This document shows, in pieces, positions 23,801 to 30,290 of a stretch of 64,000 nucleotides of DNA. The notes below the pieces were generated by a model. That model saw nothing but the letters and a program-made list of their open reading frames with translations. It was not told the DNA's origin and searched no databases. This stretch comes from Conchocele bisecta (lineage: Eukaryota; Mollusca; Bivalvia; Lucinida; Thyasiridae). The position numbers and the translations under genes are program-made. The stretch is from the NCBI GenBank assembly GCA_029237695.1, contig CM055266.1, positions 110,501,370 through 110,565,369 on the forward strand, given 5' to 3'. The number at the start of each line of letters is the position of its first letter. The stretch's first letter is position 1.

Positions 23801-26800
23801 GTATATTATACCATCCTATCACCATGGAGACGGCCTGTGGTTTATGTCTGTTCACTGAAAAGGTCATATCGGACTACGAGTCACTAAGCAGAGAAATCGC
23901 CCTCATGGTATTTCAAAACAAAATAGCACCTGATTTTCTAACACATTCATGCAGCATGACAGTGCCTTTTCTAGTTGCTATAAGCATAATTTATTTTTTT
24001 ATTATTTATTAAATGGTGACTAAGGCAATCCTTGGTATTATACTGAATTTATTACATTATCACAGCCAAAATGGCTGTGATAATGTAATAAATTCAGTAT
24101 AATAAAGATTGTGCATATAATGTCATTCACAAGACATTGTTGATATTCTGAAGGATATAGAGTATGTGTCGACTCGGTTGTAATAGGCAGTACGGTTTCT
24201 TGGATCCTGAAGTGATTCCTTGCTTTGTTTAGGATTGTACCGTGTACCTGCCCCTGCCTTCTGGTCTGGCGTCTTGATGCTGTCATTACTGCAGATGGAA
24301 AAATAAAAAAAGAGAATACCATGCTAGTTTTTTTCATATGCTTTGAAATATGGCTGCAGATCACATATGAAATGGGTCAAACAAAACTAAATAAGAATAA
24401 TTCCAGCACAAAAATATTTACACAATTCCCTTTTTTTTTTCTTTCTTCTTGAAAATTGTAATTTGTTATTGCTTCGTCCAGTATTCCCGCGACTTGAGTT
24501 TATACCCCGATAAATTCAACAAAAAGGCCATTCATACCTATATTAATATGGAGACAGACGTTGTAGTGGCAATCGTCTTTGCTCTTTCTTGTCAAAGAAC
24601 ATATATACAAGAGGATGGCAGTAAAGAAAAATGTGATTTGTCAATTTCAAGAAATAAATGTGTATTGACCATGTTTTCTATATGAATTGTATGGGCTTTG
24701 TAGTGGCCTACTAATCTTATCAGTAGGTCAAACAGATATAGTTGCGAATGGTAACTCTTGCAGTCTACTCCCGTACCGTCCGTAGCCAGTTTGTTTGTTT
24801 GTTTATTAGTGTTTAACGGCCTATCAACAGCTAAGGTCATATAAGGCCGGGCAAACGGGTTCGATCCCATTTTAACCTGCTGAATTGGGGGTAAAATCCC
24901 AAAATCAGGACGGAATATTTACATCGAGAACAAATATATTCAGCCCTGAAATTAAAACAACCTGACCTGGTGCCAGGTCCATACCACACCAAGTCACTTG
25001 GCCCCTTCCCCTAAAATAGGATTATGAATATCGTAATACTCACATAAGGGGTATAACCAGATTCAACTGTCGCATACAAAATGCCAAATACGTATGTGAG
25101 GGCCAAACCAGGTCTCCAGTCGGGATTCCGGTAAGGATGAACCCCGATCGTTAAATTACCCATCGCCTGCTCCCACCTGCCACCCACCCGTAGCCAGAGT
25201 TACGATTCCGCTCATAGGATTCCTTGGCAGAATAGCGAAAGAGTTTGTGAAAGAGTTTCTATGTTTTTGAACTGAAATGAGTGTTAATATTATGAAAATA
25301 ACATATTCAAGTAAATATGACATAAATTTACTTATGTAGATGACCTGATAAAGTAAATTTAAGCTGGAATCAACAAGTGACCCGGTCAGTGGCAGCCAAA
25401 TTCAACATGTAAAATTTAAGATGGGATCCATTTTCTAGTATATACATATAAGTATTACTGTTCTAGGCTGGTGTAAAGAAAATAATGCATAATGATGGAA
25501 ATTGGCAACGTTAAGCCATAAATCACACTGAAAATAAAATATAGCAAGTAATAACCAAAGAGAAAATACCTTTGAACCTTACTGACCGTAGTATATTATA
25601 TTCTTTCACTTTGTACACTTTTTGTGGCCGGATGAGATTTATGTGCTCTTTTATATTTTAACCACATTGTAATTAGGCCACCCTTAAAAATATGTTTGTT
25701 TCCCCTCCCGCGACCCAGACCAATGAGGGGTGGGTAGGTAGGTAGGTATAGGTAAAATATTTTTTTTATTCTGAATTGGCAAGTTGAGGGCCCGTAGGGC
25801 CCGATTGTGCTAGGGGGGTCCGGGGGCATGCCCCCCCGTAAATTTTTGAAATTCAAGTGGTGTGAAACGCCATTTCCTGCATTCTCAGCAAAGTTTGAGC
25901 ACATTATATTACTCTCATTTTTTCTGTTTCTGTATGCATATTCCAACACGGTTTCTATATTTCCCAATCTTGACAAAACTATCCAAAATGTACAAGAATT
26001 GATTGATTGGTTGGAGATGTTTCATCCTAAAAGATTCATGTGCTATGGGGGTCCAGGCAAGCCCCTCCTCTCCCGGAATTTTTTTAAATCCATATGGAGT
26101 GAAACACCATTTCTTGCATGTTATAAACATTTAAATCAAGAAATTGAAGTGCATAATACTACTAACCAGATTAGAAGTTTTATTAATGACTAGAAATGTC
26201 ACAAACAAATAAAACAATGGCGCCCATTGTTTCAACATTCAAACGTCATAAGTATTATGCATTCTCAGTATCACAGTGTGAGGAGAAATCGACAGAAAAT
26301 TATATGAATAATCATCTCGCCGTAAGCGGCTCAATGATTGTTCCAAGCACTTTCCCAATTTTTCCCCACACTGACCGTCGTATTGGCCGTTTGCTATTAA
26401 TACCTCCTTCAGAATATCGCCGAAAGACAATGTGGTTTGAAAACGAGCAATTTTTTTGCTAACTATATTAATTGGGTCGACGTTTTCGCCATCTGTGTGA
26501 GACCGAAACACAGAGTGTCGCTAACGACATGTTTTGTTGTTGTTTTATTTCAAACATATAGGCCGTACTTGTTTGTATTGCACTCCGTAAATTCCGCCGG
26601 TGACTTTTCGGTTTGTGTGTATCGGAACACAGTTGAAAACACGGCCAGACTTGTACCTATACAATCAAGTCCGAACTATTGAATCGATTCGCAAGCGCCT
26701 ACTCGCTCATATTATGCGTTCGACTGACTCGGACGTTCGGCAATCGGACTTTCAGCAATCTTTCGTCCAAGTATATTTCGGCCTTTTGTAGATTATAAAT

Positions 26801-28883
26801 AAAAAAAATATTGTTTCTGTTTTGCGAGAAAAATATTTCGAGTCGGGGGAATTTTGGTGGGTCGGTCGTGGGAGGGGAAACATTCAATATTTTATTATAC
26901 GCCTTATGCTCTTGCTATTTTAACATATGTTTCAGTGTTTGCAGATTAATGCGAAACATATTGCAGATAGCGGCACGCTTCTAACTTGACATGACATGAC
27001 AGAACGACATTACATTGACCGTCTCCTATATCCCGTTATTTTAGCCAATATTGGTCCGAACTCTTTTGGGGGCGAAATTTCTCAACAGCCGTAGGTATAG
27101 CCAATATCATTATATAACCTAATTTCTGATTGGTAGATATTTATTCTAACCGGCAGTTTGATTGGCCTATATAAAAATAGCTCACTAACACTTTGCATGA
27201 GCTGTCAAATTTTTTTTTCACGGCATTTTAATATGTTTCAATCATTCGGTCCGCGATAGCAGTCGAAAGACATCTTATAACTTATATTATAGAGTGAGCT
27301 GGAGAAAGAGGAGAGAGCGGTGAAGAGTTGAGAGGAACCAGGGAGAGATAAGTCTGGCCAGGGCGTTTGCCCACAGCAGGCGTCGGGCCTACTTCGTATA
27401 AACCAATACCAACCTAGTGAATGTCGTTGTCTTCATGACCCACCCCCCTCGAATGGTATTCTCTTACCGGGCTAGGGAAATACTATTACAAATGGCGCCC
27501 AACGAGGGACCGTGACTGACATGTACTCCGAGATTGTCCCACAGATAATCACTGTACCCAATAAATATGTAATTCGAGGACGAATTTCAATTTGGCGGGG
27601 GAGAATGTCACGGTATGGATCTAGTAACTCAGGAGAGAAACACGGTGCCGTGAAACATTTTTGATATCCATGCAGGCAATACAATTTTTGCATTTTACAG
27701 CCATTTGTAGGTGTTGACGGGATAAATAAAATAGTAGGTTAGTGCCGTGAATGGGAAAAAAATATCTGGCGCGGCATGGAAACGGGATGTGCTCGGCAGA
27801 GCCTCGCCCATCCCGTTTCCTGAGCCTTGCCAGATATTTTTTCCCATTTACGGCACTAACCTACTATTCTCTATATCTGTTCCCGGTTAGCTCAGTCGGT
27901 AGAGCGACCGCCTTGTAAGCGGGAGGTGCCGGGTTCAAGTCCTGGGTCGGGTGCATATTTTCTCTTCCTGTTACATTGTTACATTTTATATAAATATTTT
28001 TTTTTTAAATATTTGTGCTTCTTTATACTGTAATACTAATAAGCAAACATAAACATTTAGTTCAACATTTTAGCTAAATATTGCTAAAACACAAACACAC
28101 ACATTTGAATATATACCACCAATATAACATTATAGACAGTTCAGTAGCCTATTTCATCAACATTGCAAAGTATACTTTACTAGCAAAGTATACTTTGAGG
28201 GAGTAATCATTTATTTTTCCTGAAATGCATTATTTCATATAGAACTAACAAATGCATATATTTGATGATTAAAAGTATGCAGAATTATTATACTGCATTT
28301 ATTACATTATCACAGCCAAATTGGCTGTGATAATGTAATAAATTCAGTATAATAAAAATTAATAAATTTATCATAAAATTGAAAATTTCTCCCTCAAAGT
28401 ATACTTTGCTACTAAAGTATACTTTGCAATGTTGATGAAATAGGCTACTGTCAGATCAGCTGATTCGCTATTCTGCCGAAGAGGTTTAGACTGTTTTGTG
28501 ATAGCTGAACTTTAGTTATCACAGAACAGTGCGATTTGTAATAACTGGTAATTCATTTAAACAATTTGTATTCATTGATTGTATATTGTGTATAACCACG
28601 ACACATTAGAATCGATGATACCGGTTCCTGTTCGAAAACTACGTGGTGGGTGGGGGGGGGGGGGTATTTATAAAACTAAGACTGATCAAAAACGCGAATA
28701 CCCATGACAATCATTACAACTATCACACTGACGACTGTCAACAAAAAGATGGGAAAAACTTAAGAGTTTCATGTCATAATGTATGACATACGATGTAGAT
28801 GATTGTTCGGCAGTGCTTCTTTTTGTTCCATCGGTAAGAAAAGAAGAAAATAGCATTTTCACTTTATCAGATTGTTCCGCCAT
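11478..28883 (-). CDS. ZC3HC1: ZC3HC1 (NIPA) orthologue, eight coding exons, apparently complete
   Basis: Joining minus-strand exons 28792-28883, 24159-24288, 23299-23449, 20059-20142, 18933-19051, 15913-16026, 13644-13787 and 11478-11870 gives 1227 nt, or 408 residues plus stop, with no frame conflict at any junction. The family (ZC3HC1/NIPA in animals, Rsm1 in yeast) has two BIR-like zinc domains. Both are visible: C105-C108-H140-C144 with LELSPLVCARYGWV, and C238-C241-H289-C293 with RKVGLWN and EHRYWCPW. ZC3HC1 is a nuclear-basket component that interacts with TPR; it was first described as an F-box-like partner of ALK acting on cyclin B1. Human ZC3HC1 is about 502 residues; the difference lies mainly in the disordered linker. 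I placed the start at ATG 28881-28883, the first in-frame Met in a CGATGGCGG context. The last coding residues are less certain (see exon 8). Confidence 0.93.
12001..12305. mobile_element. MITE-7-like element
   Basis: A reverse counterpart of 6735-7046 with ends AGCTCCAGATAAGC and CTTATCTGTAGCTC. It lies just 3' of ZC3HC1 exon 8, inside intron 7. A MITE-5 start (GAGTGACTGGAGAAATGGGG) at 11965 abuts it and probably resumes at 12307, so this element may be inserted in MITE-5. Confidence 0.7.
12307..12486. mobile_element. MITE-5 right half
   Basis: From GATCAAATAGTGCACTCCTG through the GATC-rich centre to CCATTTCTCCAGTCACAGCC. The corresponding left end is at about 11965-12000, on the other side of the MITE-7-like element. 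Confidence 0.75.
12510..12732. mobile_element. Internally deleted MITE-1
   Basis: Both terminal inverted repeats and the doubled GCAAAGTATACTTT boxes are present, but the centre is shortened to 223 bp and the middle hairpin is partly lost. The flanks are CTG and CAG. It lies in ZC3HC1 intron 7. Confidence 0.88.
12755..13141. mobile_element. Two abutting MITE-6 copies, inverted
   Basis: One copy runs from TGTCAACAGTATAGATGTGG to the TTAACCC at 12976. The other starts TTAACCCTTTCACCGCTAAG there and runs in the opposite sense through GTCGGCTCATCTAGATCTAC. FB-11 interrupts the second; its end AAAGGGTTAA reappears at 13562-13571. Confidence 0.7.
13142..13561. mobile_element. FB-11 element inside MITE-6
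   Basis: Bounded by GGGCGGATTCAGGGGGG and CTGGATCCGCGCCTGG, with G-runs at one side and a 70-bp hairpin TTTTGCAATACGTGACTATA / CGAACGAGCTTGGCTCG at the other. The interior TGACAGTGTCAATATTTTTG is shared with the copies at 31851, 32667, 46869 and 48896. The MITE-6 phrase GAAAG occurs on each side, a candidate short duplication. Confidence 0.82.
13644..13787 (-). CDS. ZC3HC1: ZC3HC1 exon 7, second zinc pair
   Basis: 144 bp covering residues 231-278. It reads SQVDVLQCSCCRRKVGLWN, with the zinc pair C238-C241 followed by the invariant RKVGLW. A polar linker then ends in the basic cluster SRKRAKI, a possible nuclear localisation signal. The donor is GTAAGT. The acceptor has two AGs four bases apart (GCAGCGAG); only the second keeps frame with exon 6. 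Confidence 0.95.
14073..14462. mobile_element. MITE-7 element
   Basis: 390 bp with ends CAGAGCTCCAGATAAG and CTTATCTGGAGCTCTG. The direct repeat TGATAG (14067-14072, 14463-14468) flanks it; reading two more bases, TGTGATAG occurs at both ends if the right terminus has lost TG. A central hairpin carries ATTAGAATTGTCTC and GAGACAATTCTAAT. It is in ZC3HC1 intron 6. Confidence 0.88.
14610..14822. mobile_element. Diverged MITE-5
   Basis: Left-end text GGAGAAATGGGGTTATGGCA followed by degraded GATC-rich centre and a poor right end near 14790 (ATAATTTCTATAGTTACAAT). It directly precedes a MITE-7. Confidence 0.55.
14823..15222. mobile_element. MITE-7 element
   Basis: 400 bp with ends CAGGGCTCCAAATAAGG and CTTATCTGGAGCTCTG, highly similar to the copy at 14073, and in the same orientation. 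No clean 6-bp flank; an imperfect ATGCATGT/ATGTACGT pair is the best candidate. The plus frame 14902-15339 lies within it and is not a gene. Confidence 0.82.
15225..15444. mobile_element. MITE-5 element
   Basis: The left end GTGACTGGAGAAATACGACT and centre CAGATCATGATCAGACTGTG are present. The right end at 15440-15465 grades into the tandem array that follows. Confidence 0.8.
15445..15712. repeat. 31-bp minisatellite made from a MITE-5 end
   Basis: About nine head-to-tail units of GAGCCCCATTTCTCCAGTCA plus CAGCCACAATA (31 bp). This is exactly the right terminal inverted repeat of MITE-5 with a short linker. Units are almost identical (one has a 4-bp loss near 15665), so the expansion is recent. 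It lies in ZC3HC1 intron 6, roughly 200 bp below exon 6. Confidence 0.95.
15913..16026 (-). CDS. ZC3HC1: ZC3HC1 exon 6, start of second BIR-like domain
   Basis: 114 bp covering residues 193-230, phase 0 at both ends. The acceptor is GTGTTGCAG/GAG and the donor TTA/GTACATG. It contains VTSERLEKFCSRL and ends GCLFALCGWNHSL, the counterpart of ACILSVCGWACSS. A MITE-2 copy ends 24 bp upstream of the acceptor, and the 31-bp minisatellite lies about 200 bp downstream in the next intron. Confidence 0.92.
16050..16256. mobile_element. MITE-2 element near exon 6
   Basis: Ends GGGGGCCGTTTCACTAAACT and AGTTTAGTGAAAGGACC, about 205 bp. Its near end is 24 bp from the exon 6 acceptor, so it occupies the likely branch-point and tract region of intron 5. 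Confidence 0.85.
16319..16860 (-). mobile_element. SINE-related element split by MITE-1
   Basis: The left part 16319-16471 resembles SINE-B (GTGTTTAACGGCCCCACTAA to AATAACCTGATCTG). The right part from 16775 continues TGTCAGGTCC to AAAAGTAATATGATTAG. The sister copies give the empty site GATCTGGTGCCAGG, which shows precisely where MITE-1 landed. Confidence 0.8.
16472..16774. mobile_element. MITE-1 inserted in SINE-like copy
   Basis: A complete MITE-1. Compared with the uninterrupted SINE site, the insertion duplicated CTG on both sides. It has the usual central hairpin (ATTATCACAGCCATTTAATTG) and doubled GCAAAGTATACTTT boxes. Confidence 0.9.
16866..16990. repeat. 125-bp palindrome
   Basis: GGGCTGTTGCGTTTACTGGG on the left mirrors CCCAGTAAACACAACAGCCC on the right; the inner arms TTGGTCTGTTTAAAGT and ACTTTAAACAGACCAA surround a GTCCGAAGGAC loop. 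A foldback element of a family seen once here, in ZC3HC1 intron 5. Confidence 0.88.
17171..17657. mobile_element. FB-3 foldback element
   Basis: Inverted copies of GGAATGAATGGCCTTTTTGT occur at 17176, 17371 and, reversed, 17425. An AAAATTTTCGAAAA-rich spacer lies between, and a unique right flank (TTCTTAAGAATTATTTTAAC to AATTCCAGCA-type end near 17655) follows. The same parts recur in reverse at 34379-34926. Confidence 0.8.
17658..18025. other. No gene seen
   Basis: Two related short segments carry GCGAGGCYGAGC and are about 130 bp apart, perhaps fragments of one old repeat. No exon or RNA signal. Part of ZC3HC1 intron 5. Confidence 0.5.
18026..18447. mobile_element. MITE-2 with duplicated arms
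   Basis: The usual ends (GGGGGCCGTTTCACAAAACT and AGTTTAGTGAAAAGGCCCCC) enclose two copies of each arm. AAATTAGGATCGTCTGGAAA occurs twice on the left, and a ~115-bp block beginning GCATATGCAGCCTATGATCA occurs twice on the right. This gives 420 bp instead of 240. It fits a template switch or hairpin-repair event. Confidence 0.85.
18660..18885. mobile_element. MITE-5 element
   Basis: Left end GTGGCTGGGACTGGCGAAAT and right end CCGTTTCTCCAGTCACAGCC, with the usual GATC-rich middle. It ends about 50 bp from the exon 5 donor of ZC3HC1. Confidence 0.82.
18933..19051 (-). CDS. ZC3HC1: ZC3HC1 exon 5
   Basis: 119 bp covering residues 153-192. The acceptor is TGTATGTAG/AATCG and the donor CAG/GTGGGT. 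Joined to exon 4 it reads SPSPE-SFMCVRFHKAEANF, matching SPSPDRFGMLPL at this point in the human protein. The helical stretch FHERLVSLAR corresponds to FLDRFQSL. The conservation is modest, but phases agree on both sides. Confidence 0.85.
19405..20017 (-). mobile_element. SINE-B with a ~205-bp insertion
   Basis: A (TTTG)n tract on the left, then GTGTTTAACGGCCTATCAAC and B-box-like GGTTCAATCCC. The SINE body is broken at about 19541-19748 by a foreign block (AATCAATAGGCTTCTTTGTC, then a TACCAAATTTAGTTACGATT phrase), a recurring bivalve dispersed repeat. GCCAGTT flanks the SINE at 19395-19401 and 20018-20024. Confidence 0.8.
20059..20142 (-). CDS. ZC3HC1: ZC3HC1 exon 4, end of first BIR-like domain
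   Basis: 84 bp: two bases finishing Tyr125, then HESCQKLTANLVLCHEKLCTW and the start of codon 153. H140 and C144 in CHEKLC complete the first zinc site. The acceptor TGTATTCCAG and donor CCAG/GTAGGT are both good. A nearer AG (before AAATTG) would give a stop at the junction and is rejected. A SINE-B copy ends about 35 bp downstream of the donor. Confidence 0.93.
20707..21076. mobile_element. MITE-7 element, reverse orientation
   Basis: 370 bp with ends CAGAGCTCCAGATAAGC and CCTTATCTGGAGCCCTG, flanked by ATCCAT (20701-20706) and ATCCAC (21077-21082). It lies in ZC3HC1 intron 3. The minus frame 20706-20996 is the MITE read backwards. Confidence 0.85.
21083..21800. other. No gene seen
   Basis: AT-rich intron sequence. 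The piece 21365-21560 resembles the flank at 20355-20530 (GTGAATGGGTTTAAYWTCCC, AAGGT/GATC-ATTTAGG), so a diverged dispersed repeat is present twice. No exon signals fitting ZC3HC1. Confidence 0.5.
21805..22051. mobile_element. MITE-2 element
   Basis: A full-length 247-bp copy. CTGGGGGCCGTTTCACTAAA is mirrored by TTAGTGAAACGGCCCCCAG, with centre AAGCTGCATATGCAGCC. Confidence 0.9.
22143..23262 (+). mobile_element. Dispersed ~1.1-kb repeat (AAGAGGGCCATGATGGCCCT type)
   Basis: It starts AAGAGGGCCATGATGGCCCT...CGCTCACCTG and ends GACGACGACGGACACAT...GAGCTTCGCTCAGGTGAGCT. The interior has three ~330-bp sub-repeats, each with GGCGGYCATCTTGGAT, GCTTCACCCAWRGAYC and GGTTCMTGAGAAGAAGA. The form is common in bivalve genomes as far as I know. 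It is non-coding and ends 37 bp from the exon 3 donor of ZC3HC1. A diverged relative is at 29135-29780. Confidence 0.82.
23299..23449 (-). CDS. ZC3HC1: ZC3HC1 exon 3, start of first BIR-like domain
   Basis: 151 bp covering residues 75-124 and one base of 125. It begins QLTWFAKPLELSPLVCARYG, the family signature, and contains the zinc pair C105-C108 in MLQCVACRAYV. The donor is GTATGTGAT. Upstream of the W-F-A-K-P codons there is no AG before an in-frame TAA; the exon instead starts after CCAC, preceded by TTCCTTAATT, so the intron is read as AT-AC. Confidence 0.95.
23450..24158 (-). other. U12-type AT-AC intron of ZC3HC1
   Basis: The 709-bp intron begins ATATCCTTC (24158-24150), matching the U12 AT-class donor consensus. 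It ends with branch-site-like TTCCTTAATT (23466-23457) and the acceptor CCAC (to 23450), about 9-10 nt after the branch adenosine. Joining here gives ...VDTYS/QLTWFAKP... in frame, as the protein family requires. Inside it at 24038-24106 is the central hairpin of MITE-1. Confidence 0.88.
24038..24106. repeat. MITE-1 central hairpin alone
   Basis: A 69-bp near-perfect palindrome, TATTATACTGAATTTATTAC to its mirror, with centre CAGCCAAAATGGCTG. It is the core of MITE-1 without the terminal repeats, inside the U12 intron. Confidence 0.9.
24159..24288 (-). CDS. ZC3HC1: ZC3HC1 exon 2
   Basis: 130 bp covering residues 31-74. The acceptor is strong: a pyrimidine tract, then CCATCTGCAG, then T AAT GAC. 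The basic, Gln/Lys-rich stretch is followed by RTAYYNRVDTYS, which aligns with the family's AFFSRVETFSS just before the first zinc domain. The 3' end is followed directly by ATATCCTTC, a U12-type AT donor, with no usable GT donor. Confidence 0.9.
24389..24541. mobile_element. Deleted FB-3 copy
   Basis: AATTCCAGCACAAAAATATT at one end joins a short TTTCTTTCTTCTTGAAAATTG spacer-like stretch, then CGTCCAGTATTCCCGCGACT and AAAAAGGCCATTCATACC. Large internal loss relative to 34379-34926. In ZC3HC1 intron 1. Confidence 0.75.
24790..25187 (-). mobile_element. SINE-B copy
   Basis: 398 bp. (TTTG)n on the left, GTGTTTAACGGCCTATCAAC, GGTTCGATCCC, and a body homologous to SINE-A (AATAACCTGACCTGGTGCC type). 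The perfect 10-bp duplication CCGTAGCCAG lies at 24780-24789 and 25188-25197. Confidence 0.88.
25198..26890. other. Intronic sequence with FB-11-like remnants
   Basis: At 25715-25880 the phrases GGGTCCGGGGGCATGCCCCC and GAAACGCCATTTCCTGCATT resemble FB-11, and a second variant follows at 26045-26115. The frames 25596-25976 (-), 25807-26193 (+) and 26239-26511 (-) overlap this. The last has passable codon use but no domain or conserved motif that I recognise. No exon is called. Confidence 0.5.
26890..27487. mobile_element. Possible LTR upstream of a primer-binding site
   Basis: About 0.6 kb of sequence ends CTATTACA immediately before AATGGCGCCC. It contains CCTATATAAAAATAGC near 27166, a possible TATA region. 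No second copy is in the window, so LTR status is inferred only from position. Confidence 0.35.
27493..27510 (+). other. tRNA-Lys-type primer-binding site
   Basis: TGGCGCCCAACGAGGGAC is close to the complement of the 3' end of animal tRNA-Lys (TGGCGCCCAACGTGGGGC), the usual start of minus-strand synthesis in many retroelements. It directly follows the ...TTACA end of the candidate LTR. Confidence 0.6.
27594..27603 (+). other. Polypurine-tract-like motif
   Basis: GGCGGGGGAG followed by AATGTCACGG. It sits about 80 bp below the primer-binding site, behind TTCGAGGACGAA, a phrase similar to the ends of Ty3/gypsy pol regions. If both motifs are real, nearly the whole interior has been lost. Confidence 0.4.
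27620..27873. mobile_element. FB-4 foldback element
   Basis: TAGGTTAGTGCCGTGAATGG and its inverted end CGGCACTAACCTACTATTCT enclose arms with ATATCTGGCGCGGCAT and GAAACGGGATGTGCTCGGCA. Upstream GTGCCGTGAAACATTTTTGA is shared with 49408-49702 and 59515-59805. Confidence 0.85.
27881..27953 (+). tRNA. tRNA-Thr(TGT)-like gene or pseudogene
   Basis: A 73-nt cloverleaf. D arm GCTCAGTCGGTAGAGC, anticodon loop CTTGTAA (anticodon TGT at 27914-27916) on stem CCGC/GCGG, T arm CCGGG TTCAAGT CCTGG, and a TTTT at 27957-27960. The first acceptor pair is T-T, with two G-T pairs near its base. It may be a functional gene, a pseudogene or a SINE head; no SINE body follows. It follows directly after FB-4. Confidence 0.7.
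28145..28447. mobile_element. MITE-1 element
   Basis: A full 303-bp copy with the cleanest structure of the family, flanked by CAG and CTG. It lies about 340 bp from the start of the ZC3HC1 donor in intron 1. Confidence 0.92.
28792..28883 (-). CDS. ZC3HC1: ZC3HC1 exon 1 (coding part)
   Basis: It encodes residues 1-30 plus two bases of codon 31, starting MAEQSDKVKMLF. It ends ...ACATC followed by the donor GTATGTCAT. The phase (2) fits the single leading T of exon 2, making Ser31. The weak similarity DKVKMLFSSFL to the human QKIRQLIDEGI segment supports the assignment. The 5' UTR and promoter would lie above 28883, where I see no TATA box. This exon is the least conserved, and its place in the gene rests on phase, donor and start context. 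Confidence 0.75.
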
Positions 28884-29134
28884 CGTTGTTGTTGTTATTA
28901 TTACGGAACAATACCGTGAGTTCCAGTCGCTGACTTTTTGTTTTAACAAAACCCTCTTGACATGTATCTTTTATCAACAAAAAAACATCTCGAACTTTAA
29001 TGAGCTTGCTATATATATAATTACGTGACATCTTCCGCAAACTTACATTCAGTAGAAAGGTCCAACCATAAAATGGATAGATAATATGTAGCCTGAACAT
29101 GAAGACATTGACGAACAGTGACAGTGCTTATAAC

Positions 29135-29780
29135 AAAACAAGGAGCGCATATAAGTCGCTCACCTGAGGTCCAGAGCCGAATCCTGCAGCATATTTCACC
29201 AACATTGTAAAGTATACTTATCTAGCAAAGTATACTTTGAGGGAGAAATTTTCAATTTAAGGATAAATTTATTAATTTTTATTATACACATTGAAGGTCA
29301 TCAGGCCCTTATCATTGGTGCAGAGTTCGGCAAAATACACCCTTTGGTGCATTAGGAGATGACGTTTGAAGGATTTGACCAACATTTCTCATGGCGACCA
29401 CCTACGATTTCACACCAACTTCATTCTAAAAAATTCGGAAAGGCTGCACATAAAGACCATGTTTGTAAAGTTCCATGATCATTGGCCCAGTGGTTCATGG
29501 GTAGAAGAGAGTCAAACTTACTAATAAATAACAATACCCGGACCTATCGGCGGCTATCTTTGCCGACCTAATGATTACATTGAAAAGCATAGACATCCAG
29601 ATCGATCGTCTCATCAATACCTTACATTTGATATATGACATGACCATATGTGGTCAAATATGAAATCTTTATAAGAAAAGGGTGACCTTATGGTGATGTT
29701 TTAGCGGCCATCTTCGATGACGTCATCATCCGATTTCGACAAAAGATGCACTCGAGTCGATACCTTCGATTTGAACGGTT
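29135..29780 (+). mobile_element. Diverged relative of the 22143 repeat with MITE-1 half
   Basis: GTCGCTCACCTGAGGTCCAG starts it. A left half of MITE-1 (29188-29286) is inserted or fused. The rest carries CACATAAAGACCATGTTTGT, TTGATATATGACATGACCAT and GGCCATCTTCGATGACGTCA. It lies just upstream of the ZC3HC1 start. Confidence 0.65.
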
Positions 29781-30084
29781 CAAATGAGTGGTAACAACAT
29801 ACATTTTGGTTGTGTACAATGTACGTAATAAGAAAAACAACCAAATAGTTTAAAATGCAAACGCGGCAAATTTTAAAGGGGCGTGCGTCTGGATCCGCGC
29901 CTGTTTTGTGTTTGTTTCTTGTGGCTACTGCAGATGACCCAGTCAGCGATGTATAGAGAAAATGCAACAATGGCATCTAGTTCTAACAAATGAAGGAACT
30001 ATGTTACACACGTTCTGCTACTTTACTGACATGGTTACACGTGATTACTTGGTACTATTATACATACATGTACACTGCATCTTA

Positions 30085-30290
30085 TTGACTCTTTCAACCC
30101 AAACAATAAAATCGTGACAACATTATTTTCAGACTAGTCCATTTATAAAAAGGGGGTGTGTTTTATTTTCAAACAAAAAATTACTTGCAAAACGTGCAGA
30201 TCCTGATGAGACTGCTAGCTACTAGCCGGCTCATCTGGATCTACTCTGTTTGCAAACAGCAATATAACGGATTGTAGTGTTGAAGACAAA
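30085..30290. mobile_element. MITE-6 element
   Basis: GACTCTTTCAACCCAAACAA, TTTTCAGACTAGTCCATTTA and the dyad GCTAGCTACTAGCCGGC identify it. The ends are diverged. Confidence 0.65.

Noticed and set aside
25807..26193. 128-residue plus frame
   Set aside because: Begins in FB-11-like sequence and has no supported splice sites or family.
26239..26511. 90-residue minus frame with fair codon use
   Set aside because: Considered as a ZC3HC1 exon between exons 1 and 2, but phase and family alignment leave no gap for it; no transcript evidence.
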